A DNA stretch of 55,537 nt from Thermovibrio sp. (GTDB taxonomy: Bacteria > Aquificota > Desulfurobacteriia > Desulfurobacteriales > Desulfurobacteriaceae). The stretch is from the NCBI GenBank assembly GCA_003978105.1, contig QOAO01000013.1:1-55537 (forward strand), given 5' to 3'. This document shows, one piece after another, positions 32,034 to 40,296 of the stretch (positions within the stretch are counted from its first letter, which is position 1; each line of letters starts with the position of its first letter). The position numbers were made by a program, and so were the translations under genes. The notes under the pieces are model-generated. The model was not told where the DNA came from. It worked only from the letters and a program-made list of their open reading frames with translations, and searched no databases.

Positions 32034-34847
32034 ATGAAGGACAAAATCGTCGTTAAGGGTGCAAGGGAACACAATTTAAAGAACGTCGACATTGAGATTC
32101 CTAAAAACAAGTTAGTTGTAATTACGGGAGTTTCAGGTTCGGGAAAATCGTCACTTGCCTTTGACACTCTCTATGCTGAGGGTCAGAGGAGGTACGTTGA
32201 GAGTCTATCGGCCTATGCAAGGCAGTTTCTCCAGCTCATGGAGAAACCGGAAGTTGACTTTATAGAGGGACTATCTCCTGCAATATCGATTGAGCAGAAG
32301 ACTGTCTCCAAAAATCCCCGTTCCACGGTTGGAACGACAACGGAGATTCACGACTATTTAAGGCTTCTCTTTGCAAGAGTTGGAACTCCCTACTGCCCTA
32401 AGTGCAACGTCCCTATAGAACCTCAAACTGTTCAAGAAATTGTGGATAGGATTTTGAAACTCGAAGGAAGCAGAATTTTGATAATTTCGCCTGTAGTGAG
32501 GGAGAGAAAGGGGGAACATAGGGAGCTTCTTGAGAAACTCACAAGACAGGGATTTAGAAGGTTCAGGATAGATGGAAATGAGTACAGGGCAGAGGAGGTT
32601 TTAAACCTAAAGCTTGAAAAGAAGGTAAAGCACTCAATTGATGTAATTGTTGACAGGATAAAGGTTTCAAGTAAGGACAAAACGAGGATAACGGACTCTG
32701 TAGAGATTGCAGTTAACCTATCTGATGGACTTGTAACAGTTCAGAATTACGATACTAAAGAGGAGGAAACCCTATCAACTAAGGGTTCCTGTCCGATATG
32801 TGGTTTTAGCTACAGGGAAATCTCTCCAAGGCTCTTCTCCTTCAATAGCCCTTTTGGAGCCTGTCCTGAGTGTGGGGGACTCGGTTTCAAACTTGCTGTT
32901 GACCCGGAGCTCCTTTTAGACTTTGATTCTCCCGTCGTTGAATCTGTGGAACTCTCTAAAAAGGCTAAGTTTGAGTACTTGAAGGATCTGATAGAAACCG
33001 GATGTAAGGAGTTAGGAATTTCCCCCGACACTCCCGTGAGGGAACTCTCCAAAGAACAGCTGGATTTTCTCCTCTACTCTGAAAAGACTCTAGTAAGGGT
33101 ATTTAATACAGTTCCATTTAGCAGGGGAAACTACAGGCCCTACTACTTTGAGGGAATAGTAAGGCACTTGGAGAAGAGGTACAGAGAGACAGAGTCCGAT
33201 TACGTAAAGGAGCTGATAGAGCCATATCTGAGGGAGATTGAGTGTAATGAGTGTAAGGGAAGGAGACTGAACAGGGAGGCGTTATCTGTAAAAATTGAGG
33301 GATTAAACGTAGCAGACGTTGAGTCCATGACAGTTGAAAGGTGCTACAGATTCTTTGAAAAAGTGAGGTTTTCAGGCCAGAAGGAGAAGATAGCAGAGAG
33401 GATTCTAAGGGAGATAAGGAACAGGTTGAAGTTTCTATTAGATGTAGGACTTGACTATCTGACACTTGACAGGAGAACATCAACCCTTTCTGGAGGGGAA
33501 TCTCAGAGAATTAGACTTGCAACACAAATAGGTTCAAGGCTTTCAGGGGTTCTGTATGTCTTAGATGAACCGAGTATAGGTCTCCATCAAAGGGATAACA
33601 AGAAGCTCATTGAGACACTTAAAAACTTAAGGGATTTGGGAAATACGGTCGTTGTTGTTGAACACGATACAGAAACGATAGAGAGTGCCGATTACGTAAT
33701 AGACATGGGACCTGGAGCGGGAGTTCACGGAGGAAAAGTTGTAGCAGAGGGAACGCCTGAGGAGATAAAGGAGAATCCTAACTCCCTAACAGGAAAGTAC
33801 CTCTCTGGAAAATTAAGGATAGAAGTTCCAAAGGAAAGGAGAGGACCAAAGGACAAGTGGCTAAGGATAGTTGGGGCTTCGGAGCACAACCTTAAGAACG
33901 TAACAGTTGAAATTCCTCTGGGACTCTTTGTCTGCGTTACCGGAGTTTCGGGTTCCGGAAAGTCAACGCTGATTAACGAGATACTCTACAAGGCGCTTGC
34001 AAGGAAAATCTACAGGAGTAAGGTTATTCCCGGAAAACACGAGAGAGTTGAAGGGGTTGAATTTATAGATAAGGTTATAAGAGTCGACCAGTCGCCAATA
34101 GGTAGAACACCCCGTTCAAACCCTGCAACGTACGTTGACCTGTTTACGCTGATTAGGGAGCTCTTTGCATCAACGCCGGAGGCAAGGGCAAGGGGATACA
34201 GGAAGGGAAGGTTCTCCTTCAACGTTCCCGGTGGAAGGTGCGAGGCCTGTAAGGGGGATGGCGTTGTAAAGATTGAAATGCACTTCCTCCCAGACGTTTA
34301 CGTAACGTGCGATGTGTGTCAGGGTAAGAGGTTCAACAGGGAGACCCTTGAAATTACGTACAAGGGGAAGAACATCCACGACGTTCTTGAGATGACAGTT
34401 GAGGAGGCAATGGAATTCTTTAAGAACCATCCAAAGATTTTCAATAAATTGAAGACGCTTTACGATGTTGGACTTGGTTACATAAAGTTGGGACAGCCTG
34501 CAACGACTCTCTCAGGGGGAGAGGCTCAGAGAGTAAAGCTTGCAAAGGAGCTCTCCAAAAGGGGAACGGGAAAGACTCTCTACATTTTAGACGAACCAAC
34601 AACGGGACTTCACATTCACGATGTCAAAAAGCTGATAGACGTACTCCAGAGGTTGGTTGATAAGGGTAACACGGTAGTAGTAATTGAACACAACTTAGAC
34701 CTCGTTAAGTGTGCAGACTGGGTTATAGACTTAGGACCCGAAGGGGGAGAAAGGGGAGGAAGGGTTGTTGCTACAGGTAGTCCTGAGGAGGTAGCAAAAA
34801 CGGATACTTGGACGGGAAAGTTCTTAAGAGAAGTTTTATTTAAGTAG
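32034..34847 (+). CDS. uvrA: Excinuclease ABC subunit A
   Basis: UvrA is the damage-recognition ATPase of nucleotide excision repair and the partner of Mfd (24538). The 937-residue protein has both ABC domains: Walker [10 protein letters not shown] (about 32-40) and GVSGSGKST in the second half. It has the ABC signatures [12 protein letters not shown] and [12 protein letters not shown], and zinc motifs CPKC, CPIC...CPECGG and CEACKGDG...CDVC. The start follows AAGGAGCTCCA, in which the Shine-Dalgarno overlaps a GAGCTC palindrome. Confidence 0.98.
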   Translation: MKDKIVVKGAREHNLKNVDIEIPKNKLVVITGVSGSGKSSLAFDTLYAEGQRRYVESLSAYARQFLQLMEKPEVDFIEGLSPAISIEQKTVSKNPRSTVGTTTEIHDYLRLLFARVGTPYCPKCNVPIEPQTVQEIVDRILKLEGSRILIISPVVRERKGEHRELLEKLTRQGFRRFRIDGNEYRAEEVLNLKLEKKVKHSIDVIVDRIKVSSKDKTRITDSVEIAVNLSDGLVTVQNYDTKEEETLSTKGSCPICGFSYREISPRLFSFNSPFGACPECGGLGFKLAVDPELLLDFDSPVVESVELSKKAKFEYLKDLIETGCKELGISPDTPVRELSKEQLDFLLYSEKTLVRVFNTVPFSRGNYRPYYFEGIVRHLEKRYRETESDYVKELIEPYLREIECNECKGRRLNREALSVKIEGLNVADVESMTVERCYRFFEKVRFSGQKEKIAERILREIRNRLKFLLDVGLDYLTLDRRTSTLSGGESQRIRLATQIGSRLSGVLYVLDEPSIGLHQRDNKKLIETLKNLRDLGNTVVVVEHDTETIESADYVIDMGPGAGVHGGKVVAEGTPEEIKENPNSLTGKYLSGKLRIEVPKERRGPKDKWLRIVGASEHNLKNVTVEIPLGLFVCVTGVSGSGKSTLINEILYKALARKIYRSKVIPGKHERVEGVEFIDKVIRVDQSPIGRTPRSNPATYVDLFTLIRELFASTPEARARGYRKGRFSFNVPGGRCEACKGDGVVKIEMHFLPDVYVTCDVCQGKRFNRETLEITYKGKNIHDVLEMTVEEAMEFFKNHPKIFNKLKTLYDVGLGYIKLGQPATTLSGGEAQRVKLAKELSKRGTGKTLYILDEPTTGLHIHDVKKLIDVLQRLVDKGNTVVVIEHNLDLVKCADWVIDLGPEGGERGGRVVATGSPEEVAKTDTWTGKFLREVLFK

Positions 34848-34914
34848 GCCAACAATATAGATTTAATCAATAACTCTGAAAATTTGTTAGAATTTTCTAA
34901 ATTATCGGAATTTT

Positions 34915-35038
34915 AAAGGAGCAAAACTTGTTAAGCTTCTCAGCGAGAAGTTGGGGATGGAAATTTCTGTTCCTGAATATCCTCATTTTGGAGCAGCTTT
35001 AGCAGGACTTGAAATGCTTCAGGACGCCAATTTTTAGG
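34915..35038 (+). pseudogene. Remnant of an acyl-CoA dehydratase activase (BadF/HgdC type), C-terminal end only
   Basis: The frame ending at the TAG at 35036-35038 translates to about 40 residues with the pattern LVKLLSEKLGMEISVPEYP followed by GAALAGLEML. This matches the last residues of the BadF/BadG/BcrA/BcrD ATPase family (2-hydroxyacyl-CoA dehydratase activators), where an lg-ev-VPE-P-GAlGAAL segment ends the protein. No start codon or upstream ATPase domain is present: an in-frame stop lies at 34888-34890. It therefore looks like a deleted gene whose tail survives just before the DsrE-like gene. The 34848-34914 stretch is AT-rich with nothing recognisable. Confidence 0.55.
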
Positions 35039-35047
35039 GAGGTAAAG

Positions 35048-35407
35048 ATGCAGAAGGTTCTTTTAATTTTGAACAGAGAACCCTACGATGGAACAGATGT
35101 AACGTGGAACGCCCTTAGGCTTGCAGGTAAACTCCTTGAAAAGGGAGCAATTGTCAGAATTTTCCTTATGAACGATGCAGTTGACCTTGCAAGAAATGAA
35201 ACGGTAAAACCTGAAAACTACGACCAGGATTTGGTAGCAATGCTAAAGGAATTAATCGAAAGGGGAGTACCTGTAAAGGTCTGCGGGACGTGTATGGCGA
35301 GGTGTGGAATTCACAAAGGAAAACCCTACTTTGAGGGAGCTGAAAAGGCTACAATGAACGACCTTACAGAGTGGGTTTTAGACAGCGACAAGGTCTTAAC
35401 GTTTTAA
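35048..35407 (+). CDS. DsrE-family sulfur-carrier-like protein
   Basis: The 119-residue alpha/beta protein follows the DsrE/DsrF-like fold, starting with VLLILNREPYDGTDVTWNAL. The motif CGTCMARC (Cys79, Cys82, Cys86) includes the region where DsrE/TusD-family proteins carry a persulfide Cys, but with three cysteines rather than one. It may accept or pass sulfane sulfur in the cytoplasm. The ATG follows GGGAGGTAAAG nine bases after the activase-remnant stop. A convergent rhodanese gene ends nearby, suggesting shared sulfur chemistry. Confidence 0.82.
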   Translation: MQKVLLILNREPYDGTDVTWNALRLAGKLLEKGAIVRIFLMNDAVDLARNETVKPENYDQDLVAMLKELIERGVPVKVCGTCMARCGIHKGKPYFEGAEKATMNDLTEWVLDSDKVLTF

Positions 35408-35408
35408 T

Positions 35409-35429
35409 GGGAGCTCTAAAGGAGCTCCC
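35409..35429. terminator. Hairpin at the dsrE/rhodanese convergent junction
   Basis: GGGAGCTC (35409-35416) and GAGCTCCC (35422-35429) form an eight-base-pair stem with a five-base loop. Both arms contain GAGCTC. Neither flank carries a long T-run. It partly overlaps the 3' end of the rhodanese gene. Confidence 0.55.
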
Positions 35430-35829
35430 TGTATATATTCTTTCCTATTCTCTCTGCAAGTCCTTTAACGCCATCCTTTAGAACAAACGTGTTTCTGAAT
35501 CCTAATAGTCTTAGTACTATAACTACAGCGGTTGCCCTCCTGTCTGTATGACAGAGGACAACAATGGTTTTATCCTTAGGGAGTTTTTCTAAGTTTTCCT
35601 CCTTAAAAAGTTCGTGCATTGGAACGTAGAGAGTATCCTCTAATCTTGGAGCTATAAACTCCTGTTCAAGAGGTGTTCTAATATCCGGAATAACAAAAGG
35701 TTGCTTCTCCTTAATCATTCTGACGACCTGTTCTGCTTCAACAATACAGGGATTTCTCGTGAGCTTCTGAGGAGTAAACTCTGAAAAGATAGCTTGGACT
35801 CTCTTTAAAAGTTCCCTATCAAGCTCCAT
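35416..35829 (-). CDS. Rhodanese-domain protein
   Basis: The 137-residue single-domain rhodanese has the active-site loop VVLCHTDRRAT with Cys93 as the sulfur-carrying residue, preceded by FVIPDIRTPLEQEF. The six-residue loop after Cys (HTDRRA) is the size used for sulfurtransferases. It is probably cotranscribed with the split-Soret cytochrome gene upstream (11-base gap). The location opposite a DsrE-like gene suggests a role in sulfane-sulfur handling. Confidence 0.85.
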   Translation of the reverse strand: MELDRELLKRVQAIFSEFTPQKLTRNPCIVEAEQVVRMIKEKQPFVIPDIRTPLEQEFIAPRLEDTLYVPMHELFKEENLEKLPKDKTIVVLCHTDRRATAVVIVLRLLGFRNTFVLKDGVKGLAERIGKNIYRELL

Positions 35830-35840
35830 TTTTTATCCCT

Positions 35841-36575
35841 TTAGGATAGTTCTTTCATCGTTACCTCATGACACAATCTGCAGTCCATTTTTGTCTTCTG
35901 GCTACCCTTAACCTTATGTGGCTTAAAGTTGCCAAAGTGGTAATCGTTCAACATCTCAACAACCTTTGCAGCTACCGTTGCTGTAAGCCTTGCACATCTG
36001 TCAGAACGTTCCTTGCTGTTGTATAGAATTGGCTTTCCGAAGTAAATAGATGCATTTTTACACCACCTCTGAACTGAAACGTGGCAGAGTGGTGAGTGGG
36101 AAACACTTTTAGGAAAAGGTTGCTTGCACCAGTTACCCTTACATGGAATGTAGGTAGGAAGGGGAGTGATTTGGTACCACTCATAGAGTGTATCAATCAT
36201 GGCTTTAAAGTCCTTTTGTTTACACGTTAGGTTGAATATAGCACCGGCGGCATTCAATGTTCCACAGAGAGTCCCCCATCCAGCTGCTCCTCCACCACCG
36301 TACCAGAACATGAGTGTTGGGATTCCAAGGTAAGGGCCACCTACTTTTTCCTGAAGTTCACCGATTACTGCATTAAAGACACCGTAGGCACACTCGTGCT
36401 CGTAGTAACCATCGTAAGCCTTTTCGGCAACTCTCTTTGGGTCAAGCTTAACGTAAGGAAGGGGAAGTTTAACTTTTCCCTGTGAGGCAAAGCTTAGAGC
36501 TGAACCCACCGTTAGGCCGGCAGCTACCCCTATTCCTGTTTTAAAGACGTCCTTTAGAAACTTTCTCCTTTCCAC
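35841..36575 (-). CDS. Tat-exported split-Soret cytochrome-like / C-GCAxxG-C-C family redox protein
   Basis: The 244-residue protein has a Tat signal (ERRKFLKDVFKTGIGVAAG) and one haem motif, CRLCH (Cys232-His236), near the C-terminus. It has a chain of conserved cysteines: HECAYGVF (62), GWGTLCGTLNAAGA (104), SPLCHVS (164), RWCK (172) and RSDRCARLT (194). The order matches the split-Soret cytochrome c / C-GCAxxG-C-C family of sulfate and sulfur reducers. GTG at 36575 follows AAGGAGGG; the earlier in-frame start would place the Shine-Dalgarno inside the coding sequence. Divergent from a TrmB-like regulator. Confidence 0.75.
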   Translation of the reverse strand: MERRKFLKDVFKTGIGVAAGLTVGSALSFASQGKVKLPLPYVKLDPKRVAEKAYDGYYEHECAYGVFNAVIGELQEKVGGPYLGIPTLMFWYGGGGAAGWGTLCGTLNAAGAIFNLTCKQKDFKAMIDTLYEWYQITPLPTYIPCKGNWCKQPFPKSVSHSPLCHVSVQRWCKNASIYFGKPILYNSKERSDRCARLTATVAAKVVEMLNDYHFGNFKPHKVKGSQKTKMDCRLCHEVTMKELS

Positions 36576-36589
36576 GGTACCCTCCTTAA

Positions 36590-36632
36590 CCACTTATTGG
36601 TGGTGAATTCATTCTATTGTATCATAGAGAAT
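36590..36632. promoter_or_regulatory. Two inverted repeats between the cytochrome and TrmB-like genes
   Basis: CCACTTATTGGTGG (36590-36603) is an imperfect palindrome with CCAC/GTGG arms. ATTCTATTGTATCATAGAGAAT (about 36611-36632) is a second inverted repeat with one extra G, touching the regulator's start codon. Either could be the operator for the TrmB-like protein. Confidence 0.35.
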
Positions 36633-37352
36633 ATGGAGAAGGTAGTAAAACTTTTAAAAGAATTTGGTCTCAATTCGTACGAGGCAAAGGCTTACATTTC
36701 ACTACTTGCCACTTCAAGGGGAACGGCTACCGAAATTTCAGGAAAGTCAGGAGTTCCCCCTCAGAGAATTTACGATTCACTCAAAGGACTTGAGGATAAA
36801 GGGTTTATTCACTCAATAAACGAGAAACCTAAGCTCTACATCCCTGTTCCTGTTAGGGAAGCCCTTCTTGGAAGAATTTACCAGCTAAAAACGGAGTTTG
36901 AAAAGAGGGAAAAGTTTCTAAGAAAGCTCGTTGGGGAAATAGAGGAGCTCCTTCCAAAAGGTGATGAAAGGGAAAGTTTTACCGGAGTGATAAACATAGT
37001 GGGAGAGGAAAGTATTGTTTCAAAGGCGGTAAACTTGATATCGGAGGCCAGAGAGTTTCTATGGATAGCCGGAGTTCGTCCACTTTTTAAGTTTGGATGC
37101 AGGGGGAACTTGGACAGATACTTAAACCCATCCGTTAAACTAACTGCCGTTGGAATTTTTGACTCTCCATGCAAAAATGAGATAAAGAAGTTAGGGGGTG
37201 TCTACATTGAAAGAGAGGTTAAACTCCCCTACCTGTTAATAGCGGACGGAGAAAAAGCAATGATTGTTTACAGCAATTCCTCTGCTCTGTTTACTGAGAA
37301 CCCTTCGGTTATTGAACCTTTTAAGGTCTACTTTGAAAGCCTACTTCGTTGA
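36633..37352 (+). CDS. TrmB-family transcriptional regulator
   Basis: The 239-residue protein has an N-terminal winged helix (LLKEFGLNSYEAKAYISLL, SGVPPQRIYDSLKGLEDKGF) and a helical linker. A larger C-terminal domain with EAREFLWIAGV and YIEREVKLPYLLIADGEKAM resembles the phospholipase-D-like effector domain of TrmB proteins. These proteins are common in archaea and occur in thermophilic bacteria. The ATG at 36633 is chosen over one 36 bases earlier because the HTH begins right after it; no strong Shine-Dalgarno is seen. It probably controls itself and the adjacent cytochrome-rhodanese pair. Confidence 0.8.
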   Translation: MEKVVKLLKEFGLNSYEAKAYISLLATSRGTATEISGKSGVPPQRIYDSLKGLEDKGFIHSINEKPKLYIPVPVREALLGRIYQLKTEFEKREKFLRKLVGEIEELLPKGDERESFTGVINIVGEESIVSKAVNLISEAREFLWIAGVRPLFKFGCRGNLDRYLNPSVKLTAVGIFDSPCKNEIKKLGGVYIEREVKLPYLLIADGEKAMIVYSNSSALFTENPSVIEPFKVYFESLLR

Positions 37353-37682
37353 TGGAGCAGGTTGACTGTCAACTGTGTACCAGTTTTCGTGAACGTGGAT
37401 AACCTTACCATCCTTTGTTTTTACATCGTAGTCCGTATCTGCGCTGACCGTATGGGTGTTCCGCTGGTCGTTCCCAAAAACGTAGCCTAAAATCCCACCG
37501 GCAACCGCTCCGTAGATGGCGGCATCCCTTGCCTTTGCCTTGTAGTGTTTATGTGTTGCAGCTCCTACAGCAGCACCTCCAAGTGCTCCAAGCATTGCAG
37601 CATCAGTTTTTGAAAGCTGGGTTGAAGTGCATCCGGAAGCCAAAAGTCCAAAGAGACTAAGTGCCAAAACTAACTTTTTCAT
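37341..37682 (-). CDS. Glycine-zipper outer-membrane lipoprotein
   Basis: The 113-residue protein has a lipoprotein signal ending in LLASGC (about residue 18). A Gly/Ala-rich zipper follows (AAMLGALGGAAVGAATHKHY, then DAAIYGAVAGGILGYVFGND), as in SlyB/OmpA-like or YMGG glycine-zipper proteins. The ATG at 37682 follows TATGGAG and gives the lipoprotein start; a longer frame would put residues before the signal. It overlaps the SpoVG gene by 26 bases and the TrmB-like gene end by 12. The role is unknown, perhaps envelope structure. Confidence 0.75.
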   Translation of the reverse strand: MKKLVLALSLFGLLASGCTSTQLSKTDAAMLGALGGAAVGAATHKHYKAKARDAAIYGAVAGGILGYVFGNDQRNTHTVSADTDYDVKTKDGKVIHVHENWYTVDSQPAPSTK

Positions 37683-37992
37683 TGTACTTCTCCATAATTC
37701 GTTTGTACTCATCAAGAACCTTCCTCCTTATGTGGAGGTAGAGCTCCTTACTCAAGGGATTAACTATCGGAACAAACTCCCCCGTTCTGCTCCTCTTAGA
37801 GGGCATCTGTATAAAGTAGCCCTTGTTTGAATATATAACCTTAATGTCCTTAATTTCCAAAATGTTGTTAATTTTTACTGTTGCAACCGCTTTCACATTT
37901 CCACCTATACCAGAGGTATCAAAGGGATAAATTTTTACTTCTGTAACCTCTAAATTCATAACAGGGAGTCTTTCAATCTCCTTACGGGTCAT
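37657..37992 (-). CDS. spoVG: SpoVG family protein
   Basis: The 111-residue protein carries the SpoVG fold: VTEVKIYPFDT, a beta sheet, then the conserved IKDIKVIYSNKGYFIQMPSKRSRTGEF-type stretch and NPLSKELY near the end. SpoVG proteins bind nucleic acid and regulate many processes in Firmicutes and spirochaetes, and also occur widely outside spore formers. Its start overlaps the DUF104 gene by four bases (ATGA) and its 3' end overlaps the lipoprotein gene, so all three are coupled. Confidence 0.88.
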   Translation of the reverse strand: MTRKEIERLPVMNLEVTEVKIYPFDTSGIGGNVKAVATVKINNILEIKDIKVIYSNKGYFIQMPSKRSRTGEFVPIVNPLSKELYLHIRRKVLDEYKRIMEKYNEKVSFGT

Positions 37993-38423
37993 CCTATTGA
38001 GACTCCTTCCTCAATTCGTTTGTATATGGTACTTCCCATCTCCCTCCACCTGTTTAACCTCCTCTTAGATATAACCTGAAGTGGAATGTAAACCCCCTCT
38101 TCCTCGTATATCTTAAGGGCTTCTTCCATTGCAGGTTTTAAAGAGGAGGTTTCATCATCAACTAATAGAAAAACCTCAAATCCCTCGTCCTCTTCAACGA
38201 CCTTTACATCAATGTAGCTTATCCTTTTCCTCAGGTTCAGTGAAAACCTTAGGAGAGCTCTTCTCTTCTCCTCGTCTACCGAAAGCTCATCCCACCATTT
38301 TGGTTTCTCTGCTTTCTCCTCTTTTTCCAAATAGACAACAATACCCTCGGTACCCTCAGGAATTGGTGCGGGCTCTAACGGAACGAACGTACCGTTTTTA
38401 AAAACAACCTTTAAGCTTTTCAT
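37989..38423 (-). CDS. AF2212-like (DUF104) N-terminal domain fused to a degenerate nucleotidyltransferase-like region
   Basis: Residues 1-35 (KVVFKNGTFVPLEPAPIPEG) match the AF2212/DUF104 domain known from antitoxin-like proteins. The C-terminal half (FEVFLLVDDETSSLKPAMEE, then GVYIPLQVISKRRLNRWREMG) resembles the second half of MNT-type nucleotidyltransferases, but the catalytic GS-x-AxG...D-D motif is absent. It could be a regulatory or antitoxin-like protein. Starts at 38423 beside the phosphoribosyltransferase gene on the other strand. The two assignments are pattern-based. Confidence 0.5.
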   Translation of the reverse strand: MKSLKVVFKNGTFVPLEPAPIPEGTEGIVVYLEKEEKAEKPKWWDELSVDEEKRRALLRFSLNLRKRISYIDVKVVEEDEGFEVFLLVDDETSSLKPAMEEALKIYEEEGVYIPLQVISKRRLNRWREMGSTIYKRIEEGVSIG

Positions 38424-38479
38424 TTTCTGTAATTCTCCACATATTGAATATGTAGAAAATTTATTTTGAGGAGGGAGAG

Positions 38480-39136
38480 ATGGCCATATTTAAGGACAGG
38501 CTCCACGGGGGAATAGAGGTCTCTAAAAAGATAGAGCTCCCCAAAAACAGTGTAATATTTGCCATCCCAAGGGGAGGAGTTCCTGTAGGTTATGCAATGG
38601 CAATGGAAAAGAAACTACCTTTAGACATCATAGTTGTCAGAAAACTACCTATACCTTGGAATCCAGAGGCGGGTTTTGGGGCTATAACCCTTGATGGAGA
38701 GATTGTTCTAAATCCCGATTTTAAGGATTACCTGTCCCCGAAAACGATTAAGGAGATAGCAAGGGAGGTTTACAGGGAGGTTTTAAGAAGAAACGAGGTT
38801 TACAGAAGTGGAAAGGGTTATAAAAAACTAACTGGGAAGGTTGCAGTTGTTGTCGATGACGGATTTGCCTCAGGCTATACGGCAATTGCCGCCGTTAAGT
38901 TTCTAAGGAAATTGAACCCTGAAAAGGTCTTTGCAGTATCACCGGTGTGTCCCGTCCACACAAAAGAGCTCTTAGAGAGGTACTACGATGGTGTCTACTG
39001 TCTGATTGAGAGTAGGGAGCTTCCCTTTGCAGTTGCCTCATTTTACCAGGACTTCCACGATTTAAGTGATAAGGAGGTTTTAGAATCGATTGAGGAGTTA
39101 AAGAGGGAAAACCTCTTTTGGCCGGAGGTGAAATGA
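38480..39136 (+). CDS. Phosphoribosyltransferase-domain protein
   Basis: The 218-residue protein has the PRPP-binding motif VAVVVDDGFASGYTAIAA (about residues 123-140) within a type I PRTase fold, and an N-terminal FAIPRGGVPVGYAMA segment. It resembles a family of predicted phosphoribosyltransferases (COG1926) with unknown substrate. It ends in an ATGA overlap with cdd, suggesting a joint role in nucleobase salvage. Ribosome-binding site GAGGAGGGAG. Confidence 0.85.
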   Translation: MAIFKDRLHGGIEVSKKIELPKNSVIFAIPRGGVPVGYAMAMEKKLPLDIIVVRKLPIPWNPEAGFGAITLDGEIVLNPDFKDYLSPKTIKEIAREVYREVLRRNEVYRSGKGYKKLTGKVAVVVDDGFASGYTAIAAVKFLRKLNPEKVFAVSPVCPVHTKELLERYYDGVYCLIESRELPFAVASFYQDFHDLSDKEVLESIEELKRENLFWPEVK

Positions 39137-39507
39137 AGACTGTTGAGCTCTTAAAAGTAGCAAAAAAGGCTTTAGGAAACTCTTACTCTCCCTACTCAAG
39201 TGTTAGGGTTTCTGCAGTTCTATTCGGAGATGACGGAATCTATACAGGGGTAAACGTTGAGAATGCCTCCTACGGATTAACCGTCTGTGCAGAGAGGATA
39301 GCCGTTTTTAAGGCAGTTTCTGAAGGAAAGAGAAACTTTAAGAAGATGTTAATATACTCTCCTGACGTTTTTCCCTATCCATGTGGGGCGTGCAGACAGG
39401 TTCTATCGGAGTTTTTTCCTGAGGACTTTGAGGTAATAGTTACAGATGGAAGGAGTGAGGAGTCCTTCACGTTGGGAGAACTCCTTCCCTTCAACTTTAA
39501 ACTCTAA
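39133..39507 (+). CDS. cdd: Cytidine deaminase
   Basis: The 124-residue homotetrameric-type enzyme deaminates cytidine and deoxycytidine. It has the zinc site in GLTVCAERIA (Cys with catalytic Glu) and PCGACRQVLSEF, and the substrate motif NVENASYG. The ATG at 39133 overlaps the upstream stop (ATGA) with GGAGGTGA before it. The C-terminal helix is shorter than average. Next to a phosphoribosyltransferase gene, it fits pyrimidine salvage. Confidence 0.95.
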   Translation: MKTVELLKVAKKALGNSYSPYSSVRVSAVLFGDDGIYTGVNVENASYGLTVCAERIAVFKAVSEGKRNFKKMLIYSPDVFPYPCGACRQVLSEFFPEDFEVIVTDGRSEESFTLGELLPFNFKL

Positions 39508-39516
39508 GGAGGAGGA

Positions 39517-40194
39517 ATGGTTGAAGTTCTCTTGGTTGAGGACGATGAAGTAATCGGAGAAATGGTAAAGGAAAGGCTTGAGGATAACGGGTACTACGTT
39601 GATTGGGTTACAGACGGAAAAGAAGCTTATGATAAGTTAAAAGAGAAAAAGTACGACGTCGTTATTTTGGACCTCATGATACCGAGAATTGAAGGAATAG
39701 AGCTCTGTAGGAGAATAAGGAAGGAAACGATTAACTTTGATACACCAGTAATAATGTTAACAGCCTTAGGGGATGAGGATACAAAGGTTAAAGGATTAAC
39801 GACAGGGGCGGACGACTACATAACAAAGCCGTTTAGCATAAAGGAACTCCTTGCAAGAATTGAGGCAGTTTTAAGGAGAACGGGAAAGGGAAAGAAGGAG
39901 ATTTTGGAGTTTGAAGGAATCGTTGAAAATAAGCGCTCAAAGTCTGTAACTGTTGATGGAAAACCGATTCAACTAACAAAAACTGAACTCCAGCTCTTAG
40001 AGTTCTTTTTGGAGCATCCCGAGGAACTATTTTCGAGGGAGGAGCTCCTTGAGAAAATCTGGGGTGCAGACCACGATGAAACTACAAGAACTGTTGATGT
40101 CTACATAAGCCGTTTGAGAAAGAAGTTGGGAGAGAAGGGAAAATATTTAAAAACTCTTCCAAGGCTCGGATACAAACTGACAAAAGAAGTTTGA
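39517..40194 (+). CDS. OmpR/PhoB-family response regulator
   Basis: The 225-residue protein has a receiver domain (phosphoacceptor Asp52 in VVILDLMIP, acidic pair Glu8/Asp9, and Lys in ITKPF) and a C-terminal winged helix (LTKTELQLLEFFLEH, DVYISRLRKKLGEKG). It should bind direct DNA repeats after phosphorylation. No histidine kinase lies next to it, so the partner is not known. It might recognise the Pho-box-like sequence at 28909, but that is a guess. Ribosome-binding site AAGGAGGAGG. Confidence 0.93.
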   Translation: MVEVLLVEDDEVIGEMVKERLEDNGYYVDWVTDGKEAYDKLKEKKYDVVILDLMIPRIEGIELCRRIRKETINFDTPVIMLTALGDEDTKVKGLTTGADDYITKPFSIKELLARIEAVLRRTGKGKKEILEFEGIVENKRSKSVTVDGKPIQLTKTELQLLEFFLEHPEELFSREELLEKIWGADHDETTRTVDVYISRLRKKLGEKGKYLKTLPRLGYKLTKEV

Positions 40195-40221
40195 GCTAAC
40201 CCTCATTAATTTGAGGAGCTC
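40193..40221 (+). terminator. Hairpin after the response regulator
   Basis: CCTCA and TGAGG pair around TTAATT, and outer GAGCT pairs with AGCTC with a three-base bulge. The stem includes a GAGCTC palindrome and starts in the stop codon. No clear T-run follows. The rest of the gap to 40296 shows no recognisable element. Confidence 0.4.
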
Positions 40222-40296
40222 CTTGCTCCAGCGAACTCTCGTACTTCGGGATTTTTAACCCTGCTTGGTTAAAACATTAAGGTTCCAGTAAGTAAA

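Noticed and set aside
33118..33483. 121-codon minus-strand ORF inside uvrA
   Set aside because: Antisense to a conserved UvrA region; Ser/Leu/Cys-rich with no domain.
37989..38423. Complete toxin-antitoxin pair at DUF104
   Set aside because: The DUF104 domain is antitoxin-like, but no PIN, HEPN or other toxin gene lies next to it; SpoVG is not a known toxin.
40195..40296. Possible tRNA remnant with a TTCGGGATTTT stretch
   Set aside because: No cloverleaf pairing or anticodon arm could be traced; best regarded as an intergenic gap with one hairpin.
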